Shown here: positions 51,671 to 60,284 of the stretch, one piece after another
Layout of the letters: each line of letters opens with the position of its first letter
Position numbering within the stretch: position 1 is the first letter of the stretch
From: Microbacterium sp. CGR2
GTDB lineage: Bacteria > Actinomycetota > Actinomycetes > Actinomycetales > Microbacteriaceae
Length of the DNA stretch: 64,000 nucleotides
Assembly (NCBI RefSeq): GCF_003626735.1
Contig: NZ_RBHX01000001.1
Span: 372,001 to 436,000 of the forward strand
Reading direction: 5' to 3'
Translations under genes and position numbers: made by a program
The notes under the pieces: model-generated
The model's database searches: none
The model's input: the letters and a program-made list of their open reading frames with translations, nothing else
Told to the model about the DNA's origin: nothing

Positions 51671-52809
51671 GATGTCGTCTCCTCTCCGGACGCGTTCGTG
51701 CGTCGTGGGGACTCCTGGGCGGCGCTTCGGACGGCGTTCTGTTCGAGCAGCTCTCCCGCCGTGACCTCCCGGATGGAGGCCGCATTCGACGACCGTGTGA
51801 ACAGGCCTTTCACCGCCGGGATGATGCCGTCCGGCATGAAGAGGACGACGACTCCGAGCAGGATTCCGGTGGCGATGAGGTGGAACTGCGTGTCGCCGAA
51901 CTCGAGCTTGAAGTACTCGAGTGCGACGCCGACCACGACCGCACCCAGCAGCGGACCGAAGAGGTTGCGCACTCCGCCGAGCAGGGCCATGAGCACCATG
52001 TACGAGCCGATGAGGATGGAGAACTGGAAGATCGGATCCAGGTCGCCGAACCACAACGCGTAGAGTCCGCCGCCGAGCGATACGAACAGCGCCGAGAGGA
52101 TGTACGCGATGAGCTTGTACCGGGTGGTCGGGACGCCGAGGGACTGCGCCTTGTCCTCGTCCTCGCGGATGGACTTCAGTGCGGTGCCGAATTTGGACCG
52201 GTCGATGATCCACCAGACGACCAGCGCGAAGACCAGGAGAGCCACGAACAGGTAGTAGAAGACGCGGTGGTGCTCGGGACGCAGCATGTCGGGGAACGGA
52301 CGCGGGACGTTCAGTCCCTCGGAGCCGCCGGTGACGTCGCGCCAGCTCTGGAAGACCAGCAGCATGATCAGGACGAAGGCGATCGACACGATCACGAACG
52401 ACGCACCGCGCACCCGCAGCGCCGCGATGCCGATGGGGATCGCGATGACGGCGACGAGGATCGCGGCGACGATCCACGCGACGAATCCGGGGAGCGCCAG
52501 GTACTTGATCAGGAGCGCGGTGCCGTAGGCGCCGAGTCCGAAGTAGGCGGCGTGACCGAGGGAGATGTATCCCGTGAAGCCGCCCATGAAGTTCCACCCC
52601 GTCGACAGCACGGCGTAGTTGAGGATCACGACCCCGGCGGACAGGATGTACGGGTTCGGTGCGATGGTGGGGAAAGAGAGCACCAGCACCGCTCCGACGA
52701 TCAGGAGCGCGATGGTCACCCACTTCGCTGCGGGCCGCCTGCGAGGTGCGGGCGGCGCGATCACCACCGTCTCGGTGGCGATCGGCTCTCTGCTAGAAAC
52801 GCTGGGCAA
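51667..52809 (-). CDS. HAAT ABC transporter permease, LivM type
   Basis: This permease of about 380 residues has eight or more membrane helices and the family phrase WNFMGGFTGYISLGHAAYFGLGAY. A TTG start at 52809 is chosen: ggaggt lies 5 bases before it, within the tail of the LivH gene, and no better start exists. The two permeases therefore overlap by 17 bases. The C-terminal 50 residues are hydrophilic and cytoplasmic. Confidence 0.9.
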   Translation of the reverse strand: MPSVSSREPIATETVVIAPPAPRRRPAAKWVTIALLIVGAVLVLSFPTIAPNPYILSAGVVILNYAVLSTGWNFMGGFTGYISLGHAAYFGLGAYGTALLIKYLALPGFVAWIVAAILVAVIAIPIGIAALRVRGASFVIVSIAFVLIMLLVFQSWRDVTGGSEGLNVPRPFPDMLRPEHHRVFYYLFVALLVFALVVWWIIDRSKFGTALKSIREDEDKAQSLGVPTTRYKLIAYILSALFVSLGGGLYALWFGDLDPIFQFSILIGSYMVLMALLGGVRNLFGPLLGAVVVGVALEYFKLEFGDTQFHLIATGILLGVVVLFMPDGIIPAVKGLFTRSSNAASIREVTAGELLEQNAVRSAAQESPRRTNASGEETTS

Positions 52810-53677
52810 GACGACCTCCGAAGAATCCTTGCGGGCGGAACATGAGCGTCGCGAACAGTGCGACGTAGAAGACCGTCTGCGCCCAGGTCGGTCCCAACGG
52901 AAGTTGCAGCAGGCTCTGTGCGATCCCGAGGACGAGAGCCGCGATGGCGGCACCGGGGATGCTGCCGAGTCCGCCGACGACGATGATCGCCATCAGCGGG
53001 CCGATCCAGTGCCAGTGCAGCGAGGGGTAGATCGTGGCGTCGAGCGAGAGCGCAGTGCCGCCGATCGCCGCCGTCGCGAGCCCCAGGCCGAACCCGTAGC
53101 CGGCGACGCGGTCGGTGTTGATGCCGACGAGTCGCGCAGCCTCGGGATGCTGGATGGTCGCGCGGAGGGCCTGTCCGAACCTCGTGTACTTCAGGAGGAC
53201 GAAGAGCCCCGCGAGAGCGAGAGCGGCCAGTCCGAACGCGATCAGCTTCACGACCGGCACCTGGGCACCGAAGAAGTTCAGGCTCTCACTCGCGTACGGC
53301 AGAGGGATGCGGCGTTGGGTGCCGGTGAACAGGAAGCCGAGCGTCCCCTCGATCACCAGCGCCACGGCGAAGGTGAGCAGCACCGACATCATGGTCAGCG
53401 TGAGTGGCTTCAGCCTCGACACCAGCAGCCGCTGCATCAGGACGCCGGTCACGAAGAACAGCGGCACCGTGACGATGAGCGACACCAGGGGGTCGATGCC
53501 CGTCTGCTGGTTGAACCACCAGGCCAGATAGGCCGCCAGGATGAGGAAGGCGGAGTGCGCGATCATCACGACGCGCATGATTCCGAAGTAGAGGGTGAGC
53601 CCGGCCGCCAGGAGGGCGTAGAGCCCTCCCAGCAGGATGCCGAGGATCAGACTTTGCAGCAGCAGTGCTCCACTCAC
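52793..53677 (-). CDS. HAAT ABC transporter permease, LivH type
   Basis: GTG start; 294 residues, about eight membrane helices. The start ILGILLGGLYALLAAGLTLYFG and the loop GLGSIPGAAIAALVLGIAQS are typical. It pairs with the LivM-type protein to form the channel. The binding-protein gene lies 10 bases upstream, so they are one transcript. Confidence 0.93.
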   Translation of the reverse strand: MSGALLLQSLILGILLGGLYALLAAGLTLYFGIMRVVMIAHSAFLILAAYLAWWFNQQTGIDPLVSLIVTVPLFFVTGVLMQRLLVSRLKPLTLTMMSVLLTFAVALVIEGTLGFLFTGTQRRIPLPYASESLNFFGAQVPVVKLIAFGLAALALAGLFVLLKYTRFGQALRATIQHPEAARLVGINTDRVAGYGFGLGLATAAIGGTALSLDATIYPSLHWHWIGPLMAIIVVGGLGSIPGAAIAALVLGIAQSLLQLPLGPTWAQTVFYVALFATLMFRPQGFFGGRLAQRF

Positions 53678-53687
53678 GATGTGCGGA

Positions 53688-54923
53688 TCACCACGCCGGC
53701 TTCGGGAAGAGGAAGTCGGCTTCCTTGACGTCCTCGGGGAGGACGATCAGAATCTCGCCGTCGATCCACTGCTGCATGAGGTGCGCGCCCGTGGGCTTGC
53801 CGGTCTCATCCCAGCTGAGCGGTCCGACCACGGTCTCGACCTCGTTGTCGCGCAGCCAATCGATGAGCTCCTGCTGGCACTCACCCTGCTCGGCGCAGCC
53901 GACGGCCTCGACCGCCGCCGCCACGACCTGACCGGTGGTGTAGGCGTTCGCCTCGTCCTCCGACGGCGGATTGCCGTGCATCTCGGTGTACTTCTCGACG
54001 AACTCGACGTTGCTGGGGAACTCGGACTTGGGCGAGTAGCCCGTGGGGGCGAGGATGCCCTCGGTCGCGCCGCCGATCGCTGCCGCGAACTCCGGGTTCG
54101 TGGGTGCGGTCGAGAAGGCGGCGAGCTCGGGCTGATAGTCGAGCTGCTGGAGGGCGATGATCAGGTTGACCGCATCCTGATACTGGGTGCCGCCGATCAC
54201 GATGTCCGCGTCCGACTGCGCGATCTTCGCCGCGATGGTGGAGAAGTCGGTGGTGTTCGGCGGGTAGACCTCGTTGACGAGGATCTCGACCCCCGCCTCC
54301 TCGAGCTTGTCGCGGAGGCCGTAGGCGGTTCCCTGTGCGAACGGGTCGTCCATCGCGGCGACGGCCGCCGTCTCGGGACGCTCGCCCTCGGGGAGAGCGA
54401 GAAGGTAGTCGGCGAGGTTGTTGTAGTGGTCGTTCGCGATGGCGGGTGCGGCGTAGAAGAGGTTGTCGAATCCCTGTTCGAAGACCTCTTCGGCGGCTCC
54501 GGCCGGCTCGACGAACAGCATCCCGTACTCCTGCGCGACGCGGGCGGACGGCACCACCAGTCGGGTCGAGAAGGGGCCGAACACCAGATCGACGCCGTCT
54601 TGTGCGATCAGCGACTCGTAATCCGAGACGACCCGATCGGCGTTCGACTGGTCGTCGAGGATCTTCAGTTCGACCTGGCGGCCGAGAAGCCCCCCGTTTT
54701 CGTTGACGATGTCGCGCCAGGCCTCATAGCCTCGCTCGACACCCTTGCCCGGTTCGGAGAAGTCGCCGGTGAGCGGAAGCGAGATGCCGATGACGATGGG
54801 GTCGTCGGTGCCACCCCCTTCTGCCTCGCCGGCGGTTCCGGAACAGGCCGTAACCGTGAGTGCGGCGATCGATACCAATCCGATCGCCGCGGCAATCCGT
54901 CGACCGTGTCGGGGTGCAGTCAT
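53688..54923 (-). CDS. HAAT ABC transporter substrate-binding lipoprotein
   Basis: The 411-residue receptor has a lipoprotein signal with lipobox LTVTAC near residue 27, then a LivJ-like two-lobe Venus-flytrap fold (VIGISLPLTGDFSEPGKGVERG). It captures the substrate outside the membrane. Two overlapping LacI-type operators and the divergent LacI gene lie upstream, so this is the first gene of the repressed operon. Ligand unknown. Confidence 0.92.
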   Translation of the reverse strand: MTAPRHGRRIAAAIGLVSIAALTVTACSGTAGEAEGGGTDDPIVIGISLPLTGDFSEPGKGVERGYEAWRDIVNENGGLLGRQVELKILDDQSNADRVVSDYESLIAQDGVDLVFGPFSTRLVVPSARVAQEYGMLFVEPAGAAEEVFEQGFDNLFYAAPAIANDHYNNLADYLLALPEGERPETAAVAAMDDPFAQGTAYGLRDKLEEAGVEILVNEVYPPNTTDFSTIAAKIAQSDADIVIGGTQYQDAVNLIIALQQLDYQPELAAFSTAPTNPEFAAAIGGATEGILAPTGYSPKSEFPSNVEFVEKYTEMHGNPPSEDEANAYTTGQVVAAAVEAVGCAEQGECQQELIDWLRDNEVETVVGPLSWDETGKPTGAHLMQQWIDGEILIVLPEDVKEADFLFPKPAW

Positions 54924-54946
54924 CCGAGTCTCCTACGTCATCGTAG

Positions 54947-54971
54947 CGAAAGCGCTTTCGTAAGCGCTTCC
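54947..54971. promoter_or_regulatory. Two overlapping LacI-type operators
   Basis: CGAAAGCGCTTTCG (54947-54960) is an exact 14-bp palindrome; 12 bases on, GTAAGCGCTTCC has the same AAGCGCTT core. Such central-CG palindromes are standard LacI-family sites. They lie in the divergent promoter between the transporter operon and the LacI gene and probably control both. Confidence 0.8.
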
Positions 54972-55048
54972 GCCACTATAGTTGCGCTAAGGAACGAGAG
55001 CAACCCTCAACGCCATCCGCGTCGATTTTGCTCGCAGGGGGAGGTTTC

Positions 55049-56068
55049 GTGAAGCGTGAAGGTGCGCCGCGACTCATCGACGTGGCCGAGGCCGCAGGCG
55101 TGTCCCTGGCCAGCGCATCGCGGGCGATCACCGGGGGCTCTGGCATATCCCCCGAAGTGGCCGCACACGTCCGTCGCATCGCGCAGCAGCTCGGATACGA
55201 ACCGAACATGCATGCGCGCGGGCTCGCCGGCGGCCTGGTGCCCACGATCGGCCTCGTCGTCCATGAGATCGGCGACCCCTACTTCGCCGACATCGCCAGC
55301 GGGGTGATCCGCAGCGCGACGCTCGAGAACAGGTCGGTCCAGATCGCCCAGGCCGAGCGGACCCCCGGGAGCGAGCTCACGCAGGTCAAGGCACTGCTTC
55401 GCCAGCGAATCGGCTCGATCATCATCGCGGGCTCCGGCTACGCCGACGCGAGCAATGAGAAGGGGATGGCCGACGCTCTCGTGGAGTTCACGATGGCGGG
55501 CGGGCGGGCGGCCGTGATCGGTCGCCACCACCTTCCCGTCGACTCGGTGCTGCCCGACAACCACCGCGCCGGCGCCTCGGTCGGAAAGCACCTGGCTCAA
55601 CTCGGACACCGCCGCATCGGCGTCGTCGCGGGCCCGCTCGAACTCAACACCGTCTCCGACCGCATCGCGGGACTGCGCGAAGGCACGAGCGATGCCGACG
55701 TGGAGTTGACCGTGGTGTCGCAGGCGTTCACCCGCGAGGGCGGCATCGCCGGAGCGCGCGAGCTGCTCGACCGCGACCTCACCGCCATCGTCGGCCTCAA
55801 CGACGCGATGGCGATCGGCATCTTGAGCGAACTGCGTCAGCACGGCATCCGCGTGCCGGAGGACGTCTCCGTCGTCGGATTCGACGACATCGCCGTCGCG
55901 GCGGATGTCGCTCCGGCGCTCACCACGGCACGCATCCCCATGTTCGACATGGGCCAGCACGCCGTCTCGCTCATCCTCCGCCCCGCGAGCGACGAGGCGC
56001 GGACGATCGAGACCACGCACGAGCTCATCGTGCGGCAATCCTCCGGTCCGCCCCGCCCCGCTCGCTGA
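55049..56068 (+). CDS. LacI family transcriptional regulator (transport/catabolic operon)
   Basis: GTG start behind a strong gggggaggt site gives 339 residues. Residues 6-55 are the LacI helix-turn-helix (RLIDVAEAAGVSLASASRAI) and hinge helix; the rest is the periplasmic-binding-like effector domain. It is divergent from the HAAT transporter/Gfo-Idh/DUF993 operon with two LacI boxes between, so it very likely represses that operon until the imported sugar-like compound binds. Confidence 0.94.
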   Translation: MKREGAPRLIDVAEAAGVSLASASRAITGGSGISPEVAAHVRRIAQQLGYEPNMHARGLAGGLVPTIGLVVHEIGDPYFADIASGVIRSATLENRSVQIAQAERTPGSELTQVKALLRQRIGSIIIAGSGYADASNEKGMADALVEFTMAGGRAAVIGRHHLPVDSVLPDNHRAGASVGKHLAQLGHRRIGVVAGPLELNTVSDRIAGLREGTSDADVELTVVSQAFTREGGIAGARELLDRDLTAIVGLNDAMAIGILSELRQHGIRVPEDVSVVGFDDIAVAADVAPALTTARIPMFDMGQHAVSLILRPASDEARTIETTHELIVRQSSGPPRPAR

Positions 56069-56080
56069 GCCAGCCCCCCT

Positions 56081-56234
56081 CGGTCGTTGAGCGGACCCGC
56101 CACTCGCTCGTTGAGCGAGCGAAGCGAGACGAAACGCCCCACCCCTCCGTCGTTGAGCGGCGTTTCGTCTCGTCGCCGTGCTCCTCGCTCGACGACCGCG
56201 GGGGGTCCTCGCTGCGCTCCTCGCTCAACGACCG
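56081..56234. repeat. Cluster of REP-like repeats (tcgttgagcgagc family)
   Basis: At least two full units (forward 56105-56136, reverse 56161-56197) and three partial ones share the core seen at 41689-41796. They alternate in orientation and can form several hairpins between the LacI gene and dinB. Such units are dispersed in Microbacterium genomes (established by general familiarity; not verified here). Confidence 0.85.
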
Positions 56235-56292
56235 AGAAGCGGCCGGGATGTCCCTGGTGCGTGCGACGATCTCCTCGACGACGGGAGGCGCG

Positions 56293-57492
56293 ATGCACGG
56301 AGAAGCCACCGTGCTGCACGCCGACCTCGATGCGTTCTACGCCTCGGTCGAGCAGCGCGATTCGCCGGCGCTGCGAGGCAGACCCGTCATCGTCGGCGGT
56401 GGAGTCGTCCTGGCGGCGAGCTACGAGGCGAAAGCCCGCGGAGTGCGCACCGCGATGGGTGGGCGTCAGGCACTTCGGCTGTGCCCGGACGCGGTCGTCG
56501 TCCCGCCGCGGATGGATGCTTACTCCCAGGCCAGCCGCGATGTGTTCGCCATCTTCCGTGACACGACACCACTGGTCGAGGGCCTGTCGATCGACGAAGC
56601 CTTCCTCGAGGTCGGCGGTCTGCGACGACTCGCGGGCACGCCTGAGGAGGTGGCGATGCGGTTGCGCGAGCGAGTGCGCACCGATGTCGGGCTCGCGATC
56701 TCGGTCGGAGTCGCGCGCACCAAGTTCCTCGCCAAGGTCGCGAGCGCGGTGAGCAAACCCGACGGCCTGCTCGTGGTGGCGCCCGAGCGCGAAGAAGCGT
56801 TCCTGCTGCCCCTGCCCGTCGAGCGCCTCTGGGGCGTGGGGGCCGTGACAGCCGAAAAGCTTCACGGGCTCGGCATCCGCACCGTCGGTCAGCTCGCGGA
56901 ACTCGAAGCGGCGACCGCCGAACGCATCCTGGGCAAGGCGGTGGGCGGGCACCTGCACGCGCTCGCCCGCCTGCGCGACCCGCGCCCGGTCGACACGACG
57001 CGCCGCCGCGGGTCCATCGGGTCGCAGCGCGCTCTCGGAAGCAGACCGCGGTCGGTCGACGAGCTCGACCTCATCCTCACGCAGATCGTCGATCGGCTGG
57101 CGAAGCGGCTGCGCGACGGTGGCCGAGTCTGCCGCACCGTGGTGCTACGGCTCCGCTACGGTGACTTCTCGAAAGCGACAAGGTCGCGCACCGTTCGCAT
57201 GCCGACGGATCGCACGGAAGTCCTTCTCGGGATGGCGCGGATGCTGCTCGCTGCCGCACAGGCCGAGATCACGGAGCGTGGGATCACCCTCATCGGCATC
57301 TCCCTCTCGCATCTCGATCGCGCCGATCAGGTGCAGCCCGAACTTCCGATCGACTGGGATGACGACGGGGAACGCATCGACACGGTGCTCGATGCCGTAC
57401 GCGATCGTTTCGGTTCGGCATCCGTCGCCCGCGCGGCTCAACTCGGGCGCGACCCAGGCTGGTCCTCCCCCGTGCTGCCCGAGCACGAGTGA
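56293..57492 (+). CDS. dinB: DNA polymerase IV (Y-family translesion polymerase)
   Basis: The 399-residue protein has the Y-family active site: VLHADLDAFYASVEQRD (Asp pair), later LSIDEAFLEV with the catalytic Asp-Glu, then VGVARTKFLAKVAS. The ATG follows gggagg; an ATG at 56248 is in frame but adds unrelated residues from the repeat. It copies past damaged template bases and is error-prone. Its C-terminus ends near PEHE after a QPELPI segment that may serve as a sliding-clamp-binding peptide. No actinobacterial LexA box is seen; the REP cluster sits in its upstream region. Confidence 0.94.
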   Translation: MHGEATVLHADLDAFYASVEQRDSPALRGRPVIVGGGVVLAASYEAKARGVRTAMGGRQALRLCPDAVVVPPRMDAYSQASRDVFAIFRDTTPLVEGLSIDEAFLEVGGLRRLAGTPEEVAMRLRERVRTDVGLAISVGVARTKFLAKVASAVSKPDGLLVVAPEREEAFLLPLPVERLWGVGAVTAEKLHGLGIRTVGQLAELEAATAERILGKAVGGHLHALARLRDPRPVDTTRRRGSIGSQRALGSRPRSVDELDLILTQIVDRLAKRLRDGGRVCRTVVLRLRYGDFSKATRSRTVRMPTDRTEVLLGMARMLLAAAQAEITERGITLIGISLSHLDRADQVQPELPIDWDDDGERIDTVLDAVRDRFGSASVARAAQLGRDPGWSSPVLPEHE

Positions 57493-57513
57493 CCGCGACG
57501 GTCCTTCGGACCC

Positions 57514-58050
57514 TCAGCGGATCAGTCGATCCAGCAGCTCGAACGTGTCGAAAGGTTGGTCGTGATCGCCGAAGTGACCGTCGTTGCGAATGATCTGGGT
57601 GCCGCCGAGATGGTCGAACATCAGCCGCCCCTGGTCGGCGTCGCAGCCGTACGGGTCGACGACGGAGTTGAGGAAGACGAAGTCACCGCCGAGGGCACGG
57701 ATGCGGCCCCAGTCGTACTCTTTCTGCAACACCGGCTCATCGGAGTCGCCGAGTTGCGTCGCATATCCGGCGACCAGGACGGTCTGGGCGATCGGGGCCT
57801 GGAGGTTCTCCACGAGCGCGAGCAGCAATGCGGCGCCGCCGGAGTGTCCGATAAGCACCGTCTCGGCGTCGAAGTCGTGGGCGGAGAGCACCGTCGGCAG
57901 GAACTCTGCGATCGGCTCGACGTTGATGCCGGGGTGGTGCGGACGCTCGACGCGGTAGCCCCGTCCGGTCAGCGTGCGGTCAAGCCACGGGTACCACACC
58001 GCGTCAGGATTCCCGCCGGTGCCGTGGAAGATGATCGCGTTCTTGGTCAT
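57514..58050 (-). CDS. Small alpha/beta hydrolase (RBBP9/YdeN-like)
   Basis: The 178-residue protein has the serine-hydrolase motif GHSGGAA, the start IIFHGTGGNPDAVWYPWL and the late HFGDHDQ with the catalytic His. It is probably a serine esterase of unknown substrate. The ATG lies 6 bases after TACGAT on its strand (leaderless). Convergent with dinB. Confidence 0.88.
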   Translation of the reverse strand: MTKNAIIFHGTGGNPDAVWYPWLDRTLTGRGYRVERPHHPGINVEPIAEFLPTVLSAHDFDAETVLIGHSGGAALLLALVENLQAPIAQTVLVAGYATQLGDSDEPVLQKEYDWGRIRALGGDFVFLNSVVDPYGCDADQGRLMFDHLGGTQIIRNDGHFGDHDQPFDTFELLDRLIR

Positions 58051-58101
58051 CGCCTGATCGTAACCGCCTGGAGCGGTCTGCACTGATGTGCCCTTGCGGC
58101 T

Positions 58102-58142
58102 TCTATACCGGTACAGTACCGTGGCCTCTGTACCGATACAGA
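58102..58142. promoter_or_regulatory. Pair of 16-bp operators before the second LacI regulator
   Basis: TCTATACCGGTACAGT (58102-58117) and TCTGTACCGATACAGA (58127-58142) share 12 of 16 bases and start 25 bases apart. The second is palindromic except its two centre positions. They lie just before an 82-residue gene and its following LacI gene, and fit autoregulation. Confidence 0.7.
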
Positions 58143-58154
58143 AAGGGTAGGACG

Positions 58155-58400
58155 ATGGAACATATGGTGATCGCAGTCCTCGACGAGACGAATCGTCGCG
58201 CATCTTCGCGGACGCACTCTCTGCAAGAAGCGCGCAGACGTCAGGCGCTGTCCGACCGCACGAGGCACTATGCCACCCAACGTCGACGGGCGACCCGCGA
58301 CCGCATCCGAATCGCCTTCGCTGCAGCGCTCCGGCGCGCAGCGCGTGCCATCGAACCTGCTGCGCCCTGTGCGTGCCCTTCGCCCGCCCAGGTCACCTGA
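58155..58400 (+). CDS. Small basic protein (81 aa), unknown, upstream of LacI gene
   Basis: The Arg/Ala-rich protein begins MEHMVIAVLDETNRRASS and has an Arg-heavy helical middle; no domain is recognised. It follows two operators, with a gaaaggg site, and precedes a LacI gene by 31 bases, so it is probably co-regulated by that repressor. It is not related by sight to known DNA-binding folds. Expression is unproven. Confidence 0.6.
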   Translation: MEHMVIAVLDETNRRASSRTHSLQEARRRQALSDRTRHYATQRRRATRDRIRIAFAAALRRAARAIEPAAPCACPSPAQVT

Positions 58401-58431
58401 AAGGCAGGGCACAATGGACCAGGGAGGTGCG

Positions 58432-59502
58432 ATGGCACGCGTCACGCTGCAGACGGTCGCCGACGAGGTCGGTGTGAGCCGGATGACGGTGTCGAACGCA
58501 TTCTCCCGCCCCGACCAGCTCTCCGCCGAGCTCCGCGAGCGGATCCTGAAGACGGCCGAGAGGCTGAACTACTCAGGTCCGGATCCCTCCGCTCGCGCGC
58601 TGGCGCGCGGGCGCACCGGGGTGATCGGCATGCTGCTCACGGAATCGCCCCGCGATGCATTCACCGATGATGTCGCGGTGGGGTTCGTCGGTGCGGTGGC
58701 GGGCGAGCTGGCCGATGCCGGGTACTCACTCGTCCTGCTGCACACGGAGTCGCGCAGTGGTGTCGTGCCTGTCCGCGATGTCGCGATGGATGCCGCGATC
58801 ATCTTCTCCTGCACGCCTCGCAGCGCCGAGGTCTCGATGTTGCTCGAGCGACAGATCCCCTTGGTTTCGGTCGAAGGAACACCGATCGAGGGTGTCCCGC
58901 TGGTGCAGATCGACGATGAGGGCGGTGCGTACGCCGCCGCCAAGCACATCGCGGAGCTCGGGCATGCGGACGTCGTGCTCGTCGTCACCACGGTCGATGT
59001 CGACGATGAGCTCCTCGAGCCGTCCCATATCGCCGAAGCGGAGCCGACCATCGCGGGTCGCCTGACGGGATGGGGCCGGGCACTGACGGAGGCTGGCCTC
59101 CGCCCGCGTGTCGTCGGCACTCCCACATCGACCATCGACGACACGCTGCGGGCGCGGATGGGGCGGATGCTCGATCATCCGCCGAGCGCCGTGCTCACGT
59201 TCTCCGACCTCGCCGCGATCGAGGTCATCGATCAGGCCGCCGCGCGCGGCATCTCCGTGCCGGACGACCTGTCGGTCGCCGGCTTCGACGACAACCCGTT
59301 GGCGGCACGCGTGTCTCCCGCGCTGACGACCGTGCGTCAGGACACTCACGGCAAAGGCGTCGCCGCGGCGAGCGTTCTGCTCGCCCTGCTCGACGGCCGA
59401 GAAGCCCCCGCGCGGCAGTCGCTCCCCACGGAGCTCGTCGTCCGCGATTCGACGCGTGGTCGTCTCGCCGCGAGCTTGCACTCGCCTCGGCTCGCTGACT
59501 GA
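58432..59502 (+). CDS. LacI family transcriptional regulator
   Basis: The ATG at 58432 follows agggaggtg; 356 residues. N-terminal LacI helix-turn-helix (TLQTVADEVGVSRMTVSNAFS) and hinge, then the effector-binding domain with VPDDLSVAGFDD. An earlier ATG at 58414 is possible. It probably represses itself and the 81-residue gene through the paired operators at 58102-58142. No transporter is next to it, so its remote target is unknown. Confidence 0.93.
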   Translation: MARVTLQTVADEVGVSRMTVSNAFSRPDQLSAELRERILKTAERLNYSGPDPSARALARGRTGVIGMLLTESPRDAFTDDVAVGFVGAVAGELADAGYSLVLLHTESRSGVVPVRDVAMDAAIIFSCTPRSAEVSMLLERQIPLVSVEGTPIEGVPLVQIDDEGGAYAAAKHIAELGHADVVLVVTTVDVDDELLEPSHIAEAEPTIAGRLTGWGRALTEAGLRPRVVGTPTSTIDDTLRARMGRMLDHPPSAVLTFSDLAAIEVIDQAAARGISVPDDLSVAGFDDNPLAARVSPALTTVRQDTHGKGVAAASVLLALLDGREAPARQSLPTELVVRDSTRGRLAASLHSPRLAD

Positions 59503-59585
59503 GCATCCGGGCAGCGCCGCAACCACATCGACGGCGCGTTGACAACCCCCTGGCTGCCCGACGCATCACGCGGAAACCTGGCGAC

Positions 59586-59789
59586 ATGGCACACCCCGAC
59601 GACATCAAACAACCGCTTGACCACCTGCCTCCGCTCGACGAGCGCGATAAAGCGATCGAGATCGAAGAGCCGAACTACCCGACCTCGGAGCCTCCGACCG
59701 GGACCACGCACGCGTCGCCCGACACGGCTGCCGAGCCGGACAAGCCGAATCGTCACGGCGTCGACAAGCTCCCGCCGACCTCCCGTTGA
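59586..59789 (+). CDS. Small acidic, Pro-rich protein (67 aa), unknown
   Basis: A probably disordered protein (MAHPDDIKQPLDHLPPLDERD... ending KLPPTSR) with no known domain. The ATG lacks a strong ribosome site; an in-frame alternative is not seen. Similar short proteins rich in Pro/Asp/Glu occur in actinobacteria, and it resembles the 65-residue protein at 11667 only in composition. Confidence 0.55.
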   Translation: MAHPDDIKQPLDHLPPLDERDKAIEIEEPNYPTSEPPTGTTHASPDTAAEPDKPNRHGVDKLPPTSR

Positions 59790-59917
59790 GCCCGACCCCG
59801 CCGTTGTGCACGGTCGCGACGGCGAGCGACGGACCCAGCACTGGCCGTGGCTCTGCGTCCTTCCCGTTTACCAACTGTCGGGCGCCGAGGCAAGGGGCGT
59901 GTCAAGGGATCTGCAGT

Positions 59918-59927
59918 GTTCTAGAAC
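59918..59927. promoter_or_regulatory. 10-bp palindrome before the 108-residue gene
   Basis: GTTCTAGAAC is exactly self-complementary and lies between -7 and -16 of the ATG. It might be an operator or a short chance palindrome. Confidence 0.35.
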
Positions 59928-59933
59928 GGAGAT

Positions 59934-60260
59934 ATGCAGACGATCATGTACGCCGGAGACGAATATCTGACCGGAGACGAGATCGCCTACGCGCTCTTGA
60001 ACTACAGTCGCGCTCTGGGGGAAGAGAATCACGCGCAGGTGGTCGAGATTCCGGTTCGCGAAGAAGACGGCTCGATAGCCAGGGCGAAGTTCCTGATCGG
60101 GCCGGCAAGCCAGATCGTCGCGAAGTCCACCCCTGGTCACGGCCCCGAGCTCGAAGATGAGGAACTGGTCCGGCAGCTGAAGGAGTTGACGCGCAACGTG
60201 GAGTCTCCGAGAAGCCTGCCGATGGAGGCTCCTGAAAACCCGACGCCCGACGTCGACTGA
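59934..60260 (+). CDS. Unknown 108-residue protein
   Basis: ATG behind acggagat. The protein is acidic, mixed alpha/beta in character (MQTIMYAGDEYLTGDEIAYA... EIPVREEDGS), with a Pro-rich tail. No membrane segment or signal and no recognised family. A perfect GTTCTAGAAC palindrome (59918-59927) lies 6 bases before the start codon and may be an operator. Confidence 0.65.
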   Translation: MQTIMYAGDEYLTGDEIAYALLNYSRALGEENHAQVVEIPVREEDGSIARAKFLIGPASQIVAKSTPGHGPELEDEELVRQLKELTRNVESPRSLPMEAPENPTPDVD

Positions 60261-60284
60261 GGCGCCGCCGCGGCGCCCGTCTGC

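Noticed and set aside
56081..56234. Possible CRISPR array
   Set aside because: The units alternate in direction, vary in length and have no regular spacers; they are REP-like palindromes. No cas genes are present.
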